Assembly (NCBI GenBank): GCA_934359535.1
Contig: CAKRLN010000010.1
Coordinates: forward strand, 1 to 18,988
Length of the DNA stretch: 18,988 nucleotides
Origin: an uncultured Lachnospiraceae bacterium
GTDB lineage: Bacteria; Bacillota; Clostridia; Lachnospirales; Lachnospiraceae
Direction of reading: 5' to 3'
The notes beneath the pieces are model-generated. The model was not told where the DNA came from and did not search any database. It was given only the letters and a program-made list of their open reading frames with translations. The position numbers were made by a program, and so were the translations under genes. The stretch's first letter is position 1. Each line of letters starts with the position of its first letter. Positions 1 to 7,967 of the stretch are shown in pieces.

Positions 1-1
1 A

Positions 2-700
2 CATATGGGCATGGAGGTTTATGGATATGATCCATATATTTCTGTAAATGCAGCATGGAATCTTTCCAGAAGTGTAAAGCATATCAGTAATGTCGAGGAC
101 ATTTACAAGGAATGTGATTTCATTACGATCCATGTACCACTTCTTGATTCGACGAAGAAGATGATCAGCGCAGAAGCTATTGCAATGATGAAACCGACAG
201 CAATTGTTTTGAATTTTGCAAGAGACCTTCTTGTAGATGAAGAGGCGATGGTGGATGCGCTTGCAGCAGGAAAGATCAAGAAATATGTTTCTGATTTCCC
301 GAACACAACAACCGTTGGAGCAAAGGGCTGTATCGTAACACCTCATCTTGGAGCATCTACAGCAGAGTCAGAAGATAATTGTGCGATTATGGCTGTCCGT
401 GAGATCCGTGATTACATGGAGAACGGTAACATCGTTCATTCTGTAAACTTCCCGGACTGCAACATGGGTGCATGCCTGACAGCAGGCCGTGTTGGAATCC
501 TTCATAAGAATGTCAAAGGCATGATCAGCCAGTACGCAACCATTCTTGGTGATGCGGATATTAACGTATCGGATATGACCAACAAAGGAAAAGGCGATTA
601 TGCATATGCTTTAATTGATGTGGATTCTCCATTAACGGAAGAAGTAATTAACAAATTAAAAGCAATTGACGGTGTATTAAAGGTACGCGTCATTAAATAA
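2..700 (+). CDS. serA: D-3-phosphoglycerate dehydrogenase, 3' part (5' end outside window)
   Basis: SerA oxidises 3-phosphoglycerate to 3-phosphohydroxypyruvate with NAD, the first step of serine synthesis in the cytosol. Only the C-terminal ~232 residues are here; the frame is open to the window edge, so the Met at base 5 is internal. Numbering from that Met, GMEVYGYDP (2-10) is the Rossmann strand ending in the Asp that binds the NAD ribose. CDFITIHVPL (37-46) and VLNFARDLLVDE (68-79, with the catalytic-type Arg73) follow, then TPHLGAST (112-119) with the catalytic-type His114. The tail from about residue 158 resembles an ACT regulatory domain. The usual DVFExEP motif is replaced by VSDFPN (95-100), and no Glu lies between residues 81 and 113. 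This shortened pattern resembles a clostridial SerA subfamily known to me from memory. A related 2-hydroxyacid dehydrogenase is possible, but the ACT tail favours SerA. Confidence 0.88.
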   Translation, partial: HMGMEVYGYDPYISVNAAWNLSRSVKHISNVEDIYKECDFITIHVPLLDSTKKMISAEAIAMMKPTAIVLNFARDLLVDEEAMVDALAAGKIKKYVSDFPNTTTVGAKGCIVTPHLGASTAESEDNCAIMAVREIRDYMENGNIVHSVNFPDCNMGACLTAGRVGILHKNVKGMISQYATILGDADINVSDMTNKGKGDYAYALIDVDSPLTEEVINKLKAIDGVLKVRVIK

Positions 701-763
701 ATGATGAACACGGAACATGCGTTTTGCGAATGGCGCGTGTGAACGATTGTGATCATGAATAGT

Positions 764-803
764 GCTCCTGGCAGAAATTGTATCTTTCTGTCGGGAGCTT
801 TTT
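764..803 (+). terminator. Rho-independent terminator after serA
   Basis: A 14-bp stem pairs 764-777 with 785-798, including two G-T wobbles, around a 7-nt loop. Five T residues follow (799-803). It separates serA from the mscS-like gene, so that gene probably has its own promoter between the T-run and its start; I see no convincing -35/-10 pair there, only an A/T-rich TATAAA at 811-816. Confidence 0.88.
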
Positions 804-843
804 ATGCTACTATAAAGCCATGTAGAATAAGGAGGAAAAGAAA

Positions 844-1734
844 ATGAGATATCTGCTTCTTCAGGTGACAGATACCGAGGAGGCCGCATTCAATCAGGTT
901 GTGGAAAATCCAGGTGTTGTTGTGACCTATTTCAAAAAAATCCTGCCGGATCTTTTAAGCTTTCTGATGCAGCTGATCATTGCGGTTGTGATCCTGCTAG
1001 TCGGCTTAAAGGTGATTAATGTGATCGTAAAAATGCTCCGAAAAACGATGGAGCGGGGCAATACGGAGACTGGTGTAGTCACGTTCTTATGTTCACTTGT
1101 CCGGTATGCACTGTATTTTATTCTCTGTATGATTATTCTGTCGCAGTTTGGTGTGACAACGGGATCAGTTGTTGCAGTGCTTGGTTCAGCAGGACTAACC
1201 ATTGGTCTTGCTTTACAGGGAAGCTTACAGAACTTTGCCGGAGGTGTTTTGATCCTTTTGTTAAAACCATTCAGTGTTGGGGATTATATCATTGACAATG
1301 GAAGCGGGGATGAGGGAGCGGTATCCGCAATTACAATTTATTATACGAAGCTTCTTACAATTGATAACCGCATGATCTTAATCCCAAATGGTTCCCTGTC
1401 AAACAGCAGTATTACAAATGTAACGAGGATGGAAAAGCGCCGTGTGGATATTGCAGTCGGGGTATCCTACGATGCGGATCTTCGTAAGGCAAAGGAAGCA
1501 CTTGGCAAGGTGATTGAAAACGACCCTGCCGTATTAAAGGAGGAGCCGACCGATGTATTTGTGTCTGAGCTTGCGGACAGCTCTGTGAATATGGGCATTC
1601 ATGTCTGGGTAAAGACAGAGGATTACTGGTCTGCCAAATGGCGCATGACGGAGAATATAAAAAATACACTGGATGCTTATGGAATTTCGATTCCATTCCC
1701 ACAGTTAGATGTTTCGATTAAGCAGAATGGCTAA
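844..1734 (+). CDS. mscS: MscS-family small-conductance mechanosensitive channel
   Basis: This is a membrane channel that opens under membrane tension and releases solutes on hypo-osmotic shock. The 296 residues are close to the family's usual ~286. Three hydrophobic segments are visible: about 36-64, 78-103 and 105-141. The third holds the pore-lining, Gly/Ala-rich helix ALQGSLQNFAGG (123-134), followed by KPFSVGDYI (141-149), the family hallmark at the start of the beta domain. IPNGSLSNSSITN (180-192) is the second hallmark, and the remainder matches the soluble alpha/beta cage. The start at 844 has an AAGGAGG site at 829-835, 8 nt upstream. It stands alone between the serA terminator and the csp promoter. 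No terminator is obvious after it. The paralogue type (MscS versus YnaI/YkuT-like) cannot be decided from this sequence alone. Confidence 0.93.
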   Translation: MRYLLLQVTDTEEAAFNQVVENPGVVVTYFKKILPDLLSFLMQLIIAVVILLVGLKVINVIVKMLRKTMERGNTETGVVTFLCSLVRYALYFILCMIILSQFGVTTGSVVAVLGSAGLTIGLALQGSLQNFAGGVLILLLKPFSVGDYIIDNGSGDEGAVSAITIYYTKLLTIDNRMILIPNGSLSNSSITNVTRMEKRRVDIAVGVSYDADLRKAKEALGKVIENDPAVLKEEPTDVFVSELADSSVNMGIHVWVKTEDYWSAKWRMTENIKNTLDAYGISIPFPQLDVSIKQNG

Positions 1735-1750
1735 AAAAGCAGCACTTTAG

Positions 1751-1779
1751 TTGACAGATTTCGTAAAATGTGCTAGTCT
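1751..1779 (+). promoter_or_regulatory. Promoter of the cold-shock gene
   Basis: A perfect -35 TTGACA (1751-1756), a 17-nt spacer and an extended -10 TGC-TAGTCT (1771-1779) give a sigma-A type promoter. The start site would be near 1786, leaving a ~53-nt leader before the csp ATG. An imperfect inverted repeat (AGCAC at 1741-1745, GTGCT at 1770-1774, each flanked by an A/T run) surrounds the -35. Confidence 0.75.
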
Positions 1780-1838
1780 TATTCATGCGAACAAATAATG
1801 TTCTTGGCATTAAGGTATTAGGAGGTTTTTAAGAAGTT

Positions 1839-2042
1839 ATGCATCAGGGAACAGTGAAATGGTTTAACGCCAAAAAGGGTTATGGTTTCATCACAGATGA
1901 AGAGGGAAAGGAAGTGTTTGTACACTTTTCTGCATTGAATATGGATGGATTCAAGGAACTGAAGGACGGAGAGAAGGTTGAGTTTGAGGTAACGGACGGA
2001 GCAAAAGGACCGCAGGCCGCAAACGTAATACGTCTGGATTAA
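1839..2042 (+). CDS. Cold-shock protein, CspA family
   Basis: A 67-residue single cold-shock domain that binds single-stranded RNA/DNA and acts as an RNA chaperone in the cytosol. It begins with [15 protein letters not shown] (4-18), containing RNP1 KGYGFI (13-18), followed by RNP2 VFVHF (26-30). It ends [11 protein letters not shown], as bacterial Csp proteins do. Length and start match the family exactly (M-x-x-GTVKWFN). An AGGAGG at 1820-1825 lies 13 nt before the ATG, a little farther than usual. The gene is monocistronic: its own promoter is at 1751-1779 and a terminator is at 2064-2093. Whether it is cold-induced or constitutive cannot be told; the ~53-nt leader is much shorter than the long thermosensing leader of E. 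coli cspA. Confidence 0.96.
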   Translation: MHQGTVKWFNAKKGYGFITDEEGKEVFVHFSALNMDGFKELKDGEKVEFEVTDGAKGPQAANVIRLD

Positions 2043-2063
2043 TCGAATATAGGCTGTAACCAG

Positions 2064-2093
2064 GGAGTCATCTGCATAAGATGGCTCCTTTTT
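2064..2093 (+). terminator. Rho-independent terminator after csp
   Basis: A 10-bp stem (2064-2073 with 2079-2088, one G-T wobble), 5-nt loop GCATA, and a T-run at 2089-2093. It ends the csp transcript just before the promoter of the peptidase operon. Confidence 0.9.
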
Positions 2094-2103
2094 CCATATT
2101 TTG

Positions 2104-2132
2104 TTGTGAAAATGGGCAAAATGGGATATAAT
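2104..2132 (+). promoter_or_regulatory. Promoter of the peptidase–era–recO operon
   Basis: TTGTGA (2104-2109), a 17-nt spacer and a consensus -10 TATAAT (2127-2132). The start site would be near 2139, giving a very short leader containing AGGAGG (2145-2150) before the ATG at 2158. Confidence 0.72.
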
Positions 2133-2157
2133 CATAGGATTGATAGGAGGAAATGCA

Positions 2158-5073
2158 ATGCAGATTTCAGAATTAAAAGCTTATGAGATTTTGAAGACCG
2201 AAAAGCTTACAGATATTCAGTCTACAGGATATATTTTAAGACATAAAAAAAGCGGTGCAAGAGTTACCGTGATTTCAAATACAGATGAGAATAAAGTATT
2301 TTATATTGGCTTCCGGACACCGCCGGAGGATGAGACTGGGGTACCGCATATTATTGAGCACACCGTTTTGTGTGGCTCTGATAAATTCCCGGTAAAGGAT
2401 CCGTTTGTCGAGCTGGTGAAGGGGTCACTCAATACTTTTTTAAATGCAATGACGTATCCGGATAAGACGATCTATCCGGTTGCAAGCTGCAATGACCGTG
2501 ATTTCCAGAATCTGATGGATGTCTATCTGGATGCGGTGTTCCATCCGAACATTTATAAGCATGAGGAAATTTTTAAGCAGGAGGGCTGGCATTACGAATT
2601 AGAGTCGGAAGAAGCACCGGTGACGATCAACGGTGTTGTATACAATGAGATGAAGGGTGCGTATTCCTCACCGGATGAGATCTTACAGCAGGAGATCTAC
2701 CGTGCGCTTTATCCGGATAACACCTATAGCAAGAATTCTGGCGGAGATCCGGCACATATTCCGGATCTGACTTATGAAGAGTATCTGAATTTCCACCGGC
2801 GCTATTATCATCCGGTCAATTCCTATATCTATCTGTATGGAGATATGGATATGGCAGAGAAGCTTGACTGGATGGACCGTGAATATCTGAGCCATTACGA
2901 TCAGATTACGCTAGATTCTTCGATTCCAAAGCAGAAGCCGTTTGAAAGGCAGACAGAGGTTGTCGCAGAATATCCGGTTACCGCAGACGAAGAGGAAAAA
3001 GATAAGACGTATCTTTCTTACAATGTGAGTGTGGCAGATGCACTTGATAAGGAGCTTTACCAGGCCTTTGATATTTTGGATTATGCACTTGTCAGTGCGC
3101 CTGGTGCGCCACTGAAAAAAGCGCTGATTGATGCGGGAATCGGAAAGGATATTTCCGGTGGCTTTGACAGCGGATGCTTACAGCCGGTATTTTCCGTCAT
3201 TGCAAAAAATGCAAATGAGAGCGACAAGGGACGTTTCCTTGCTGTGATCCGGGAGACATTGGAGGAACAGGTGAAAAAGGGACTCAATAGGGAGGCTCTG
3301 CTTGCTGGAATCAACAGCTCTGAATTCCGTTTCCGTGAGGCAGATTTCGGGCAGTTCCCGAAAGGACTGTTGTACGGAATCCAATGTCTCGATAGCTGGC
3401 TGTTTGACGATATGGAGCCGTTTATGCATTTACAGTGCTTAGATACGTTCCGGTTTTTAAAGGAGCAGGTAAATACCGGTTATTTTGAAGCACTGATCCA
3501 GAAGTATCTGCTGGACAATACCCATGGGGCAGTTGTTACGATTGTTCCAAAGAAGGGACTTCTCGCAAAGCAGGAGAAGGAGCTTACCGATAAGCTTGCT
3601 GCATACAAAAAGAGCCTGACAAAAGAGAAGATGAAAGCACTGATCGAAGATACGAAGCATCTGAAGCAGTATCAGGAGGAGCCATCCCCAAAGGAGGATC
3701 TTGAGAAGATCCCGATGTTAAAGCGCACGGATATGCGAAAGGAAGTGCTTCCAATGTCAAATATCATAAAAGAGATCACTGGTGTGAAGACGATCTGGCA
3801 TGATGTGGAGACGAATGGCATTGATTATCTGACACTGATGTATGATGCAGTGGACGTTTCTGCGGAGGATATTCCGTACCTGGGTCTTCTAAAGGCGGTG
3901 CTTGGCTATGTTGATACAAAAAGCTATACCTATGCAGATCTTGCGAATGCAATTAATATTTATTCCGGCGGCATAAGCTTCGGGCTTGGCATTTATCCAG
4001 ATTCGGCGGATGCTTCCCATATGCAGGTACGCTTTGAGGCCCGGATCAAGACGCTTTCTGACAGCTTAAAGGAGACGCTTGCGATCGTAAATGAGATTCT
4101 CTTTACCTCGAAGCTGTCTGATGAAAAACGTCTGCATGAGATTCTTGCACAGAGCAGATCAAGATTGCAGCAGAGCTTAAGCAGTGCCGGACATTCGGTA
4201 TCTTCCATGCGCGCACTTGCCGGCTTTTCGAAATATGCATATTATCTGGATGCGACAAATGGAATTACCTATTATGAGCTTGTGAAGGATTTTGAAGAGC
4301 ATTTTGATGAGAAAAAGGACGAACTGATTGCCCGCCTTAAGGCGCTTATGACAAAGCTTTTTGTATCAAACCGTCTTTTAATCAGCTTTACCGGAGATGA
4401 GAAGGTATATGGAGATGCCACAGAAAAAGTCGGGGAGCTGTTAAAGAAACATCCGGCAGGAGAGACAGCGAAAAATGCAGCGGAAATTGTTCCTGTTAAG
4501 AAAAATGAAGCGTTTACGGATGCTTCCCAGATCCAGTATGTCGCAAAGGCGGGAAGCTTTGCAGCGCATGGATTCCATTATACAGGTGCACTGCGCATCT
4601 TAAAGCTTATCCTAAGCTATGATTACCTCTGGATCAATATTCGTGTAAAGGGCGGGGCATATGGCTGTATGAGTGGATTTTTCCGTTCTGGAGAGACGTA
4701 TTTTGTCTCTTACCGGGATCCGAACCTGACCAAAACACTTGAGACCTATGATGGAATTCCGGAATATTTAAGGAACTTTGATGCGGATGAACGGGATATG
4801 ACGAAATATATCATCGGAACATTCAGCAGCATGGACACACCGCTTTATCCGGAAGGAAAGGGACAGCGCTCTATGAATGCCTACCTTCAGAATATTTCCA
4901 TTGAGACACTTCAGGCAGAGCGTGATGAAGTGCGTAACGCACAAGCTTCCGATATCCGCGCACTTGCGGACCTGATTGAATCCGTTCTTCTGGAGCCGAC
5001 AATCTGCGTGATTGGAAATGAGGATGCAGTAAAGAAAGAAGCACAGCTGTTTGATACCGTAAGCAGCTTATAA
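2158..5073 (+). CDS. M16 family zinc metallopeptidase (presequence protease/PreP-like, M16C)
   Basis: A large peptidasome that degrades peptides inside a closed two-half chamber. The 971 residues match the M16C (PreP/Cym1) length. The inverted zinc motif HIIEH is at 64-68 (ligands His64 and His68, catalytic Glu67). The third ligand is probably Glu164 in VYNEMKGAYS (161-170). KGSLNTFLNAMTYPDKT (88-104) is another strong family signature. The C-terminal half has VKGGAYG in the usual position for substrate binding. No signal peptide is visible, so it is probably cytosolic. I chose ATG 2158 because AGGAGG (2145-2150) is 7 nt upstream; the in-frame TTG at 2140 lacks a site and lies at the predicted transcript start. 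It is first in an apparent operon with era, 27 nt downstream. Its physiological substrate is unknown. Confidence 0.93.
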   Translation: MQISELKAYEILKTEKLTDIQSTGYILRHKKSGARVTVISNTDENKVFYIGFRTPPEDETGVPHIIEHTVLCGSDKFPVKDPFVELVKGSLNTFLNAMTYPDKTIYPVASCNDRDFQNLMDVYLDAVFHPNIYKHEEIFKQEGWHYELESEEAPVTINGVVYNEMKGAYSSPDEILQQEIYRALYPDNTYSKNSGGDPAHIPDLTYEEYLNFHRRYYHPVNSYIYLYGDMDMAEKLDWMDREYLSHYDQITLDSSIPKQKPFERQTEVVAEYPVTADEEEKDKTYLSYNVSVADALDKELYQAFDILDYALVSAPGAPLKKALIDAGIGKDISGGFDSGCLQPVFSVIAKNANESDKGRFLAVIRETLEEQVKKGLNREALLAGINSSEFRFREADFGQFPKGLLYGIQCLDSWLFDDMEPFMHLQCLDTFRFLKEQVNTGYFEALIQKYLLDNTHGAVVTIVPKKGLLAKQEKELTDKLAAYKKSLTKEKMKALIEDTKHLKQYQEEPSPKEDLEKIPMLKRTDMRKEVLPMSNIIKEITGVKTIWHDVETNGIDYLTLMYDAVDVSAEDIPYLGLLKAVLGYVDTKSYTYADLANAINIYSGGISFGLGIYPDSADASHMQVRFEARIKTLSDSLKETLAIVNEILFTSKLSDEKRLHEILAQSRSRLQQSLSSAGHSVSSMRALAGFSKYAYYLDATNGITYYELVKDFEEHFDEKKDELIARLKALMTKLFVSNRLLISFTGDEKVYGDATEKVGELLKKHPAGETAKNAAEIVPVKKNEAFTDASQIQYVAKAGSFAAHGFHYTGALRILKLILSYDYLWINIRVKGGAYGCMSGFFRSGETYFVSYRDPNLTKTLETYDGIPEYLRNFDADERDMTKYIIGTFSSMDTPLYPEGKGQRSMNAYLQNISIETLQAERDEVRNAQASDIRALADLIESVLLEPTICVIGNEDAVKKEAQLFDTVSSL

Positions 5074-5100
5074 GAAGATACAAGGGAGAGAAAAAATCAT

Positions 5101-6009
5101 ATGAACGAAAGCTTCAAATCTGGTTTTGTCACCATTATCGGCAGACCAAATGTAGGAAAATCCACACTGATGAACCGTCTGATCGGACAAAAGATTGCAA
5201 TTACATCAAATAAACCGCAGACAACGAGAAACCGCATTCAGACTGTTTATACAGATATGGAGCGGGGACAGATCATTTTTCTGGATACACCGGGAATCCA
5301 CAAGGCAAAAAACAAGCTTGGGGAATATATGGTCAATGTAGCAGAGAAGACCTTAAATGAGGTGGATGTAGTTTTATGGCTTGTGGAGCCTACGAATTTT
5401 ATCGGTGCTGGAGAGCAGCATATTGCGGAACAGTTAAAGAAGGTCAAAACACCGGTTATTCTCGTAATCAATAAGGTAGATACGGTTGAAAAGGATAAGG
5501 TGCTTGAATATATTGATACGTACCGTAAAATCTATGATTTTGCGGAGATCATCCCGACAAGTGCGCTGCGTGGACAGAACACGGATGATGTCATTGAAAG
5601 CATTTTTAAATATCTGCCATATGGCCCGCAGTTTTATGATGAGGATACGATTACGGATCAGCCAGAGCGTGCAATCTGTGCGGAGATCATCCGGGAGAAA
5701 GCACTTCACGCATTAAATGATGAGATCCCGCACGGAATTGCGGTTGCCATCGATCAGATGAAGGAGCGCAAAAAGGGGAATATCATTGATATTGATGCGA
5801 CGATTGTCTGCGAGAAGGATTCCCATAAAGGAATTATCATCGGAAAACAAGGCTCCATGTTAAAGAAAATCGGAACGAATGCCCGCTATGAGATGGAGCG
5901 GCTTTTAGATGTCCAGGTAAATTTAAAGCTGTGGGTTAAGGTGAAAAAGGACTGGAGAGACAGCGACTTTTTGATCAAAAACTTTGGCTACCGTGAAGAG
6001 GATTCATGA
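5101..6009 (+). CDS. era: GTPase Era, 16S rRNA-binding
   Basis: Era is an essential GTPase that helps mature the 30S ribosomal subunit by binding the 3' end of 16S rRNA. The 302 residues equal the family length. G1 GRPNVGKS (14-21), G2 region PQTTRNRIQ (39-47), G3 DTPG (62-65), G4 NKVD (124-127) and G5 SAL (154-156) are intact. The C-terminal KH RNA-binding domain contains IIIGKQGSMLKKIG (245-258), with the GxxG loop at 248-251. The start at 5101 has AAGGGAGAG at 5082-5090, 10 nt upstream. It follows the M16 peptidase gene with no terminator between them and precedes the yqzL-like gene and recO, an order common in Bacillota. Confidence 0.98.
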   Translation: MNESFKSGFVTIIGRPNVGKSTLMNRLIGQKIAITSNKPQTTRNRIQTVYTDMERGQIIFLDTPGIHKAKNKLGEYMVNVAEKTLNEVDVVLWLVEPTNFIGAGEQHIAEQLKKVKTPVILVINKVDTVEKDKVLEYIDTYRKIYDFAEIIPTSALRGQNTDDVIESIFKYLPYGPQFYDEDTITDQPERAICAEIIREKALHALNDEIPHGIAVAIDQMKERKKGNIIDIDATIVCEKDSHKGIIIGKQGSMLKKIGTNARYEMERLLDVQVNLKLWVKVKKDWRDSDFLIKNFGYREEDS

Positions 6010-6109
6010 AACAAAGTCCGTTTCCAGTTTTTCACGGGAATAGTATCCGATGCATCACAAATCCTATCTGTATACCTTTAAAATGCAAAAAGGATGGGAG
6101 GATACAAGA

Positions 6110-6322
6110 ATGGAGAAAGCCTGGGATTTGTTCTGGCAGACGGGAAAAGTTACGGATTATCTGAAATGCTGCGTTAAGTCAGAAGCGCGTGAGGAAAAGA
6201 TCGAACAGATGACACAGGAAAACGGAGACGACAGTCCGACAGAAGGAAAGAGAAATGAGTACGTCACAGCAGGTGGTGCTGACCGGTATGGTGCTTACTT
6301 CCATGCCGATCGGGGAATATGA
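6110..6322 (+). CDS. Small YqzL-like protein between era and recO
   Basis: This 70-residue frame begins MEKAWDLFWQTGKVTDYLKC, which resembles the YqzL pattern (an aromatic W..F..TG....YL core) of the ~47-residue B. subtilis YqzL that also sits between era and recO. Function is unknown. GGAGG at 6097-6101 lies 8 nt before ATG 6110 and decides this start over an in-frame ATG at 6050. After about residue 25 the sequence is polar and charged with no recognisable motif. The last 68 bases overlap the start of recO in another frame, so the tail (from about residue 49) is constrained by recO and may be non-functional. The overlap suggests translational coupling. The family call rests on the N-terminal ~20 residues plus position. 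Confidence 0.72.
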   Translation: MEKAWDLFWQTGKVTDYLKCCVKSEAREEKIEQMTQENGDDSPTEGKRNEYVTAGGADRYGAYFHADRGI

Positions 6323-7001
6323 CAAAAGGATTACGATCCTGACGAAAGAGAGAGGGAAGATCACGGCCTTTGTAAGAGGCGCAAGGCGGCCGAACAGCCA
6401 GCTGATCGCAGCCGCCAATCCCTTTTCCTTTGGGGAGTTTGAATTGTTTGAGGGAAAAAGTGCATACAATCTGTCCAAGGCATCGATACATAATTATTTC
6501 AGGGAACTGACAGCCGATCTTGAGGCGGTTTATTATGGATTTTATTTTCTGGAATTTGCAGAGTATTTCTGCCAGGAAAATAACGATGAGAAGGAAATGC
6601 TAAAGCTTTTGTACCAGTCCATGCGTGCGCTTGAGAGCCCGTCCTTTTCCAATACGCTTGTAAAAGCAGTCTTTGAGCTGAAGGCACTTACCATTAATGG
6701 AGAGGGACCATCTGTATATTCCTGCATGCATTGCCACACGAAGGAGAACCTTACCGTATTTTCGGTAAGAAGAGGTGGCATGTTTTGTCTGGAATGTGGA
6801 AAGCAGGTGCCAGGAATGCATATTTTAGATTCCACGCGGTATACGATCCAGTATATTGTTTCTTCCCCGGTGGAAAAGCTTTATTCCTTTTCCGTTTCGG
6901 ATGCGGTTCTTCATGAACTGACACAGATTATGAAGGAATATATGCATCAGTATGTACACCATACCTTCCGTTCCCTGGAGATTGCGGGGGAAATCATATA
7001 A
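6255..7001 (+). CDS. recO: DNA repair protein RecO
   Basis: RecO works with RecF and RecR to load RecA on SSB-coated single-stranded DNA at gaps. The 248 residues are normal. The N-terminal OB fold shows VLTGMVLTSMPIGEYDKRI (8-26), LTKERGKITAFVRGARRPNS (29-48) and FELFEGKSAYNL (62-73). A helical domain follows, with a four-cysteine zinc site at Cys157/Cys160 and Cys178/Cys181. AAGGA (6243-6247) sits 7 nt before the ATG, inside the yqzL-like gene, so the two genes overlap by 68 nt. There is no clear terminator after the stop; the promoter at 7006 follows almost immediately, so some transcription into the lipoprotein gene is likely. Confidence 0.95.
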   Translation: MSTSQQVVLTGMVLTSMPIGEYDKRITILTKERGKITAFVRGARRPNSQLIAAANPFSFGEFELFEGKSAYNLSKASIHNYFRELTADLEAVYYGFYFLEFAEYFCQENNDEKEMLKLLYQSMRALESPSFSNTLVKAVFELKALTINGEGPSVYSCMHCHTKENLTVFSVRRGGMFCLECGKQVPGMHILDSTRYTIQYIVSSPVEKLYSFSVSDAVLHELTQIMKEYMHQYVHHTFRSLEIAGEII

Positions 7002-7005
7002 GCGG

Positions 7006-7034
7006 TTGAAATCGCATAATGAAAAGTGTATAAT
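7006..7034 (+). promoter_or_regulatory. Promoter of the lipoprotein gene
   Basis: TTGAAA (7006-7011), a 17-nt spacer, and a consensus TATAAT (7029-7034) directly after the recO stop. A start near 7041 would leave a ~38-nt leader with GGGAGG (7068-7073) before ATG 7079. Confidence 0.75.
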
Positions 7035-7078
7035 AGCATGGACTGTTGCGATAGATGCTTTAAGGCAGGGAGGATGAC

Positions 7079-7906
7079 ATGAAGAAAGTTACATTGATCG
7101 GACTTGTTTCCGTGTTATGTGCTGGTTTTTTGACCGGATGCGGGACATCATATGCAGCCGGGGAAAGCACTGTATTTGTAGAGAAGCACGGGAAGATCAT
7201 TTCAACAGATGTGGAAGCGTTCGACGAAGGAACCTATGATAAATCGGAGCTTGAGCAGTATGCGAAGGATCAGGCAGACAGCTATACTTCAGAGAATGAC
7301 AAAAATTCTGTGAAATTCAAAGAACTCTCCGTGAAAGATGGCACGGCAGCGCTTACGATGGAATACAAGAATGCCAAAGCCTACCGCGGATTTAACGGAA
7401 TTGAGCTGTTTAATGGAACAATTGCAGAGGCACTTGCAGCCGGATACCGATTTGATGTGGACTTTGCTTTGGTGCAGGATGGCAAGGCAAAGGAAGCAGT
7501 GGATTCGTCCGAATTTCTGGATAGCAAAGACTTAAAGGTTGTTGTGATCCGTGCCAATACGGACGTAAAAGTAAAAGGAACGATCCAGTATGCTTCAACG
7601 GAGAATACAGCACTGAAGGATAAGAGTACCGTATCTATTAAGAAAGGTCAGAATCTTCTGACCGCAGAAAGCGGCACAGAGGAAGCGGATCAGACCGGGA
7701 TCAAAGAAACGGTCAACGGAACGGAGCAGGCAGAAGATACGGAAGATACCGAGGAGTCTGGAAGCGTGGATGAGGATGAAATGCTTACCGGAACCGAAGA
7801 ACAGGAAATGAAAACGTTTGATTTTTCGGAGGAAGATTCCAAAAAGCAGGATGCAAAGGATAACGAAGAATTTACAAACGTATACACCTATATCATATAC
7901 AAATAA
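7079..7906 (+). CDS. Putative lipoprotein of unknown function with acidic C-terminal region
   Basis: I do not recognise the family. The 275 residues start with a lipoprotein signal: KK at 2-3, a hydrophobic stretch 4-17, and lipobox LTGC at 18-21 with Cys21 as the lipid site, so the protein is predicted to be anchored outside the membrane. Residues ~30-195 look like a mixed alpha/beta globular region with no cysteine after the lipobox. Residues ~197-264 are a low-complexity run rich in Glu/Asp/Thr/Ser, probably disordered. The last residues, FTNVYTYIIYK (265-275), turn hydrophobic and aromatic. GGGAGG at 7068-7073 is 5 nt from the ATG, and a good promoter lies just upstream. It sits between recO and glyQS, neither of which suggests a role. 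A structural or surface-assembly role would be a guess. Confidence 0.85.
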   Translation: MKKVTLIGLVSVLCAGFLTGCGTSYAAGESTVFVEKHGKIISTDVEAFDEGTYDKSELEQYAKDQADSYTSENDKNSVKFKELSVKDGTAALTMEYKNAKAYRGFNGIELFNGTIAEALAAGYRFDVDFALVQDGKAKEAVDSSEFLDSKDLKVVVIRANTDVKVKGTIQYASTENTALKDKSTVSIKKGQNLLTAESGTEEADQTGIKETVNGTEQAEDTEDTEESGSVDEDEMLTGTEEQEMKTFDFSEEDSKKQDAKDNEEFTNVYTYIIYK

Positions 7907-7967
7907 AACTGCTTATGCGGCTTCACTCCGCAGGCAGGAAAAACATAGAGAATGAGAGGAACATGTT

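Noticed and set aside
701..742. 13-codon frame starting right after the serA stop
   Set aside because: It has no ribosome binding site at a useful distance and no recognisable sequence; it lies between the serA stop and its terminator.
1818..2135. 105-residue antisense frame covering the csp gene
   Set aside because: It covers the csp gene and its terminator on the opposite strand and has no family features; the csp gene is unambiguous.
2140..2157. TTG start giving six extra residues on the M16 peptidase
   Set aside because: It lies at the predicted transcription start and has no ribosome binding site, while AGGAGG sits inside this extension at the right distance for ATG 2158.
7907..7967. 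Possible terminator or T-box between the lipoprotein gene and glyQS
   Set aside because: Only a 5-bp TGCGG/CCGCA hairpin without a T-run is present, and the 61-nt gap is too short for a T-box leader.
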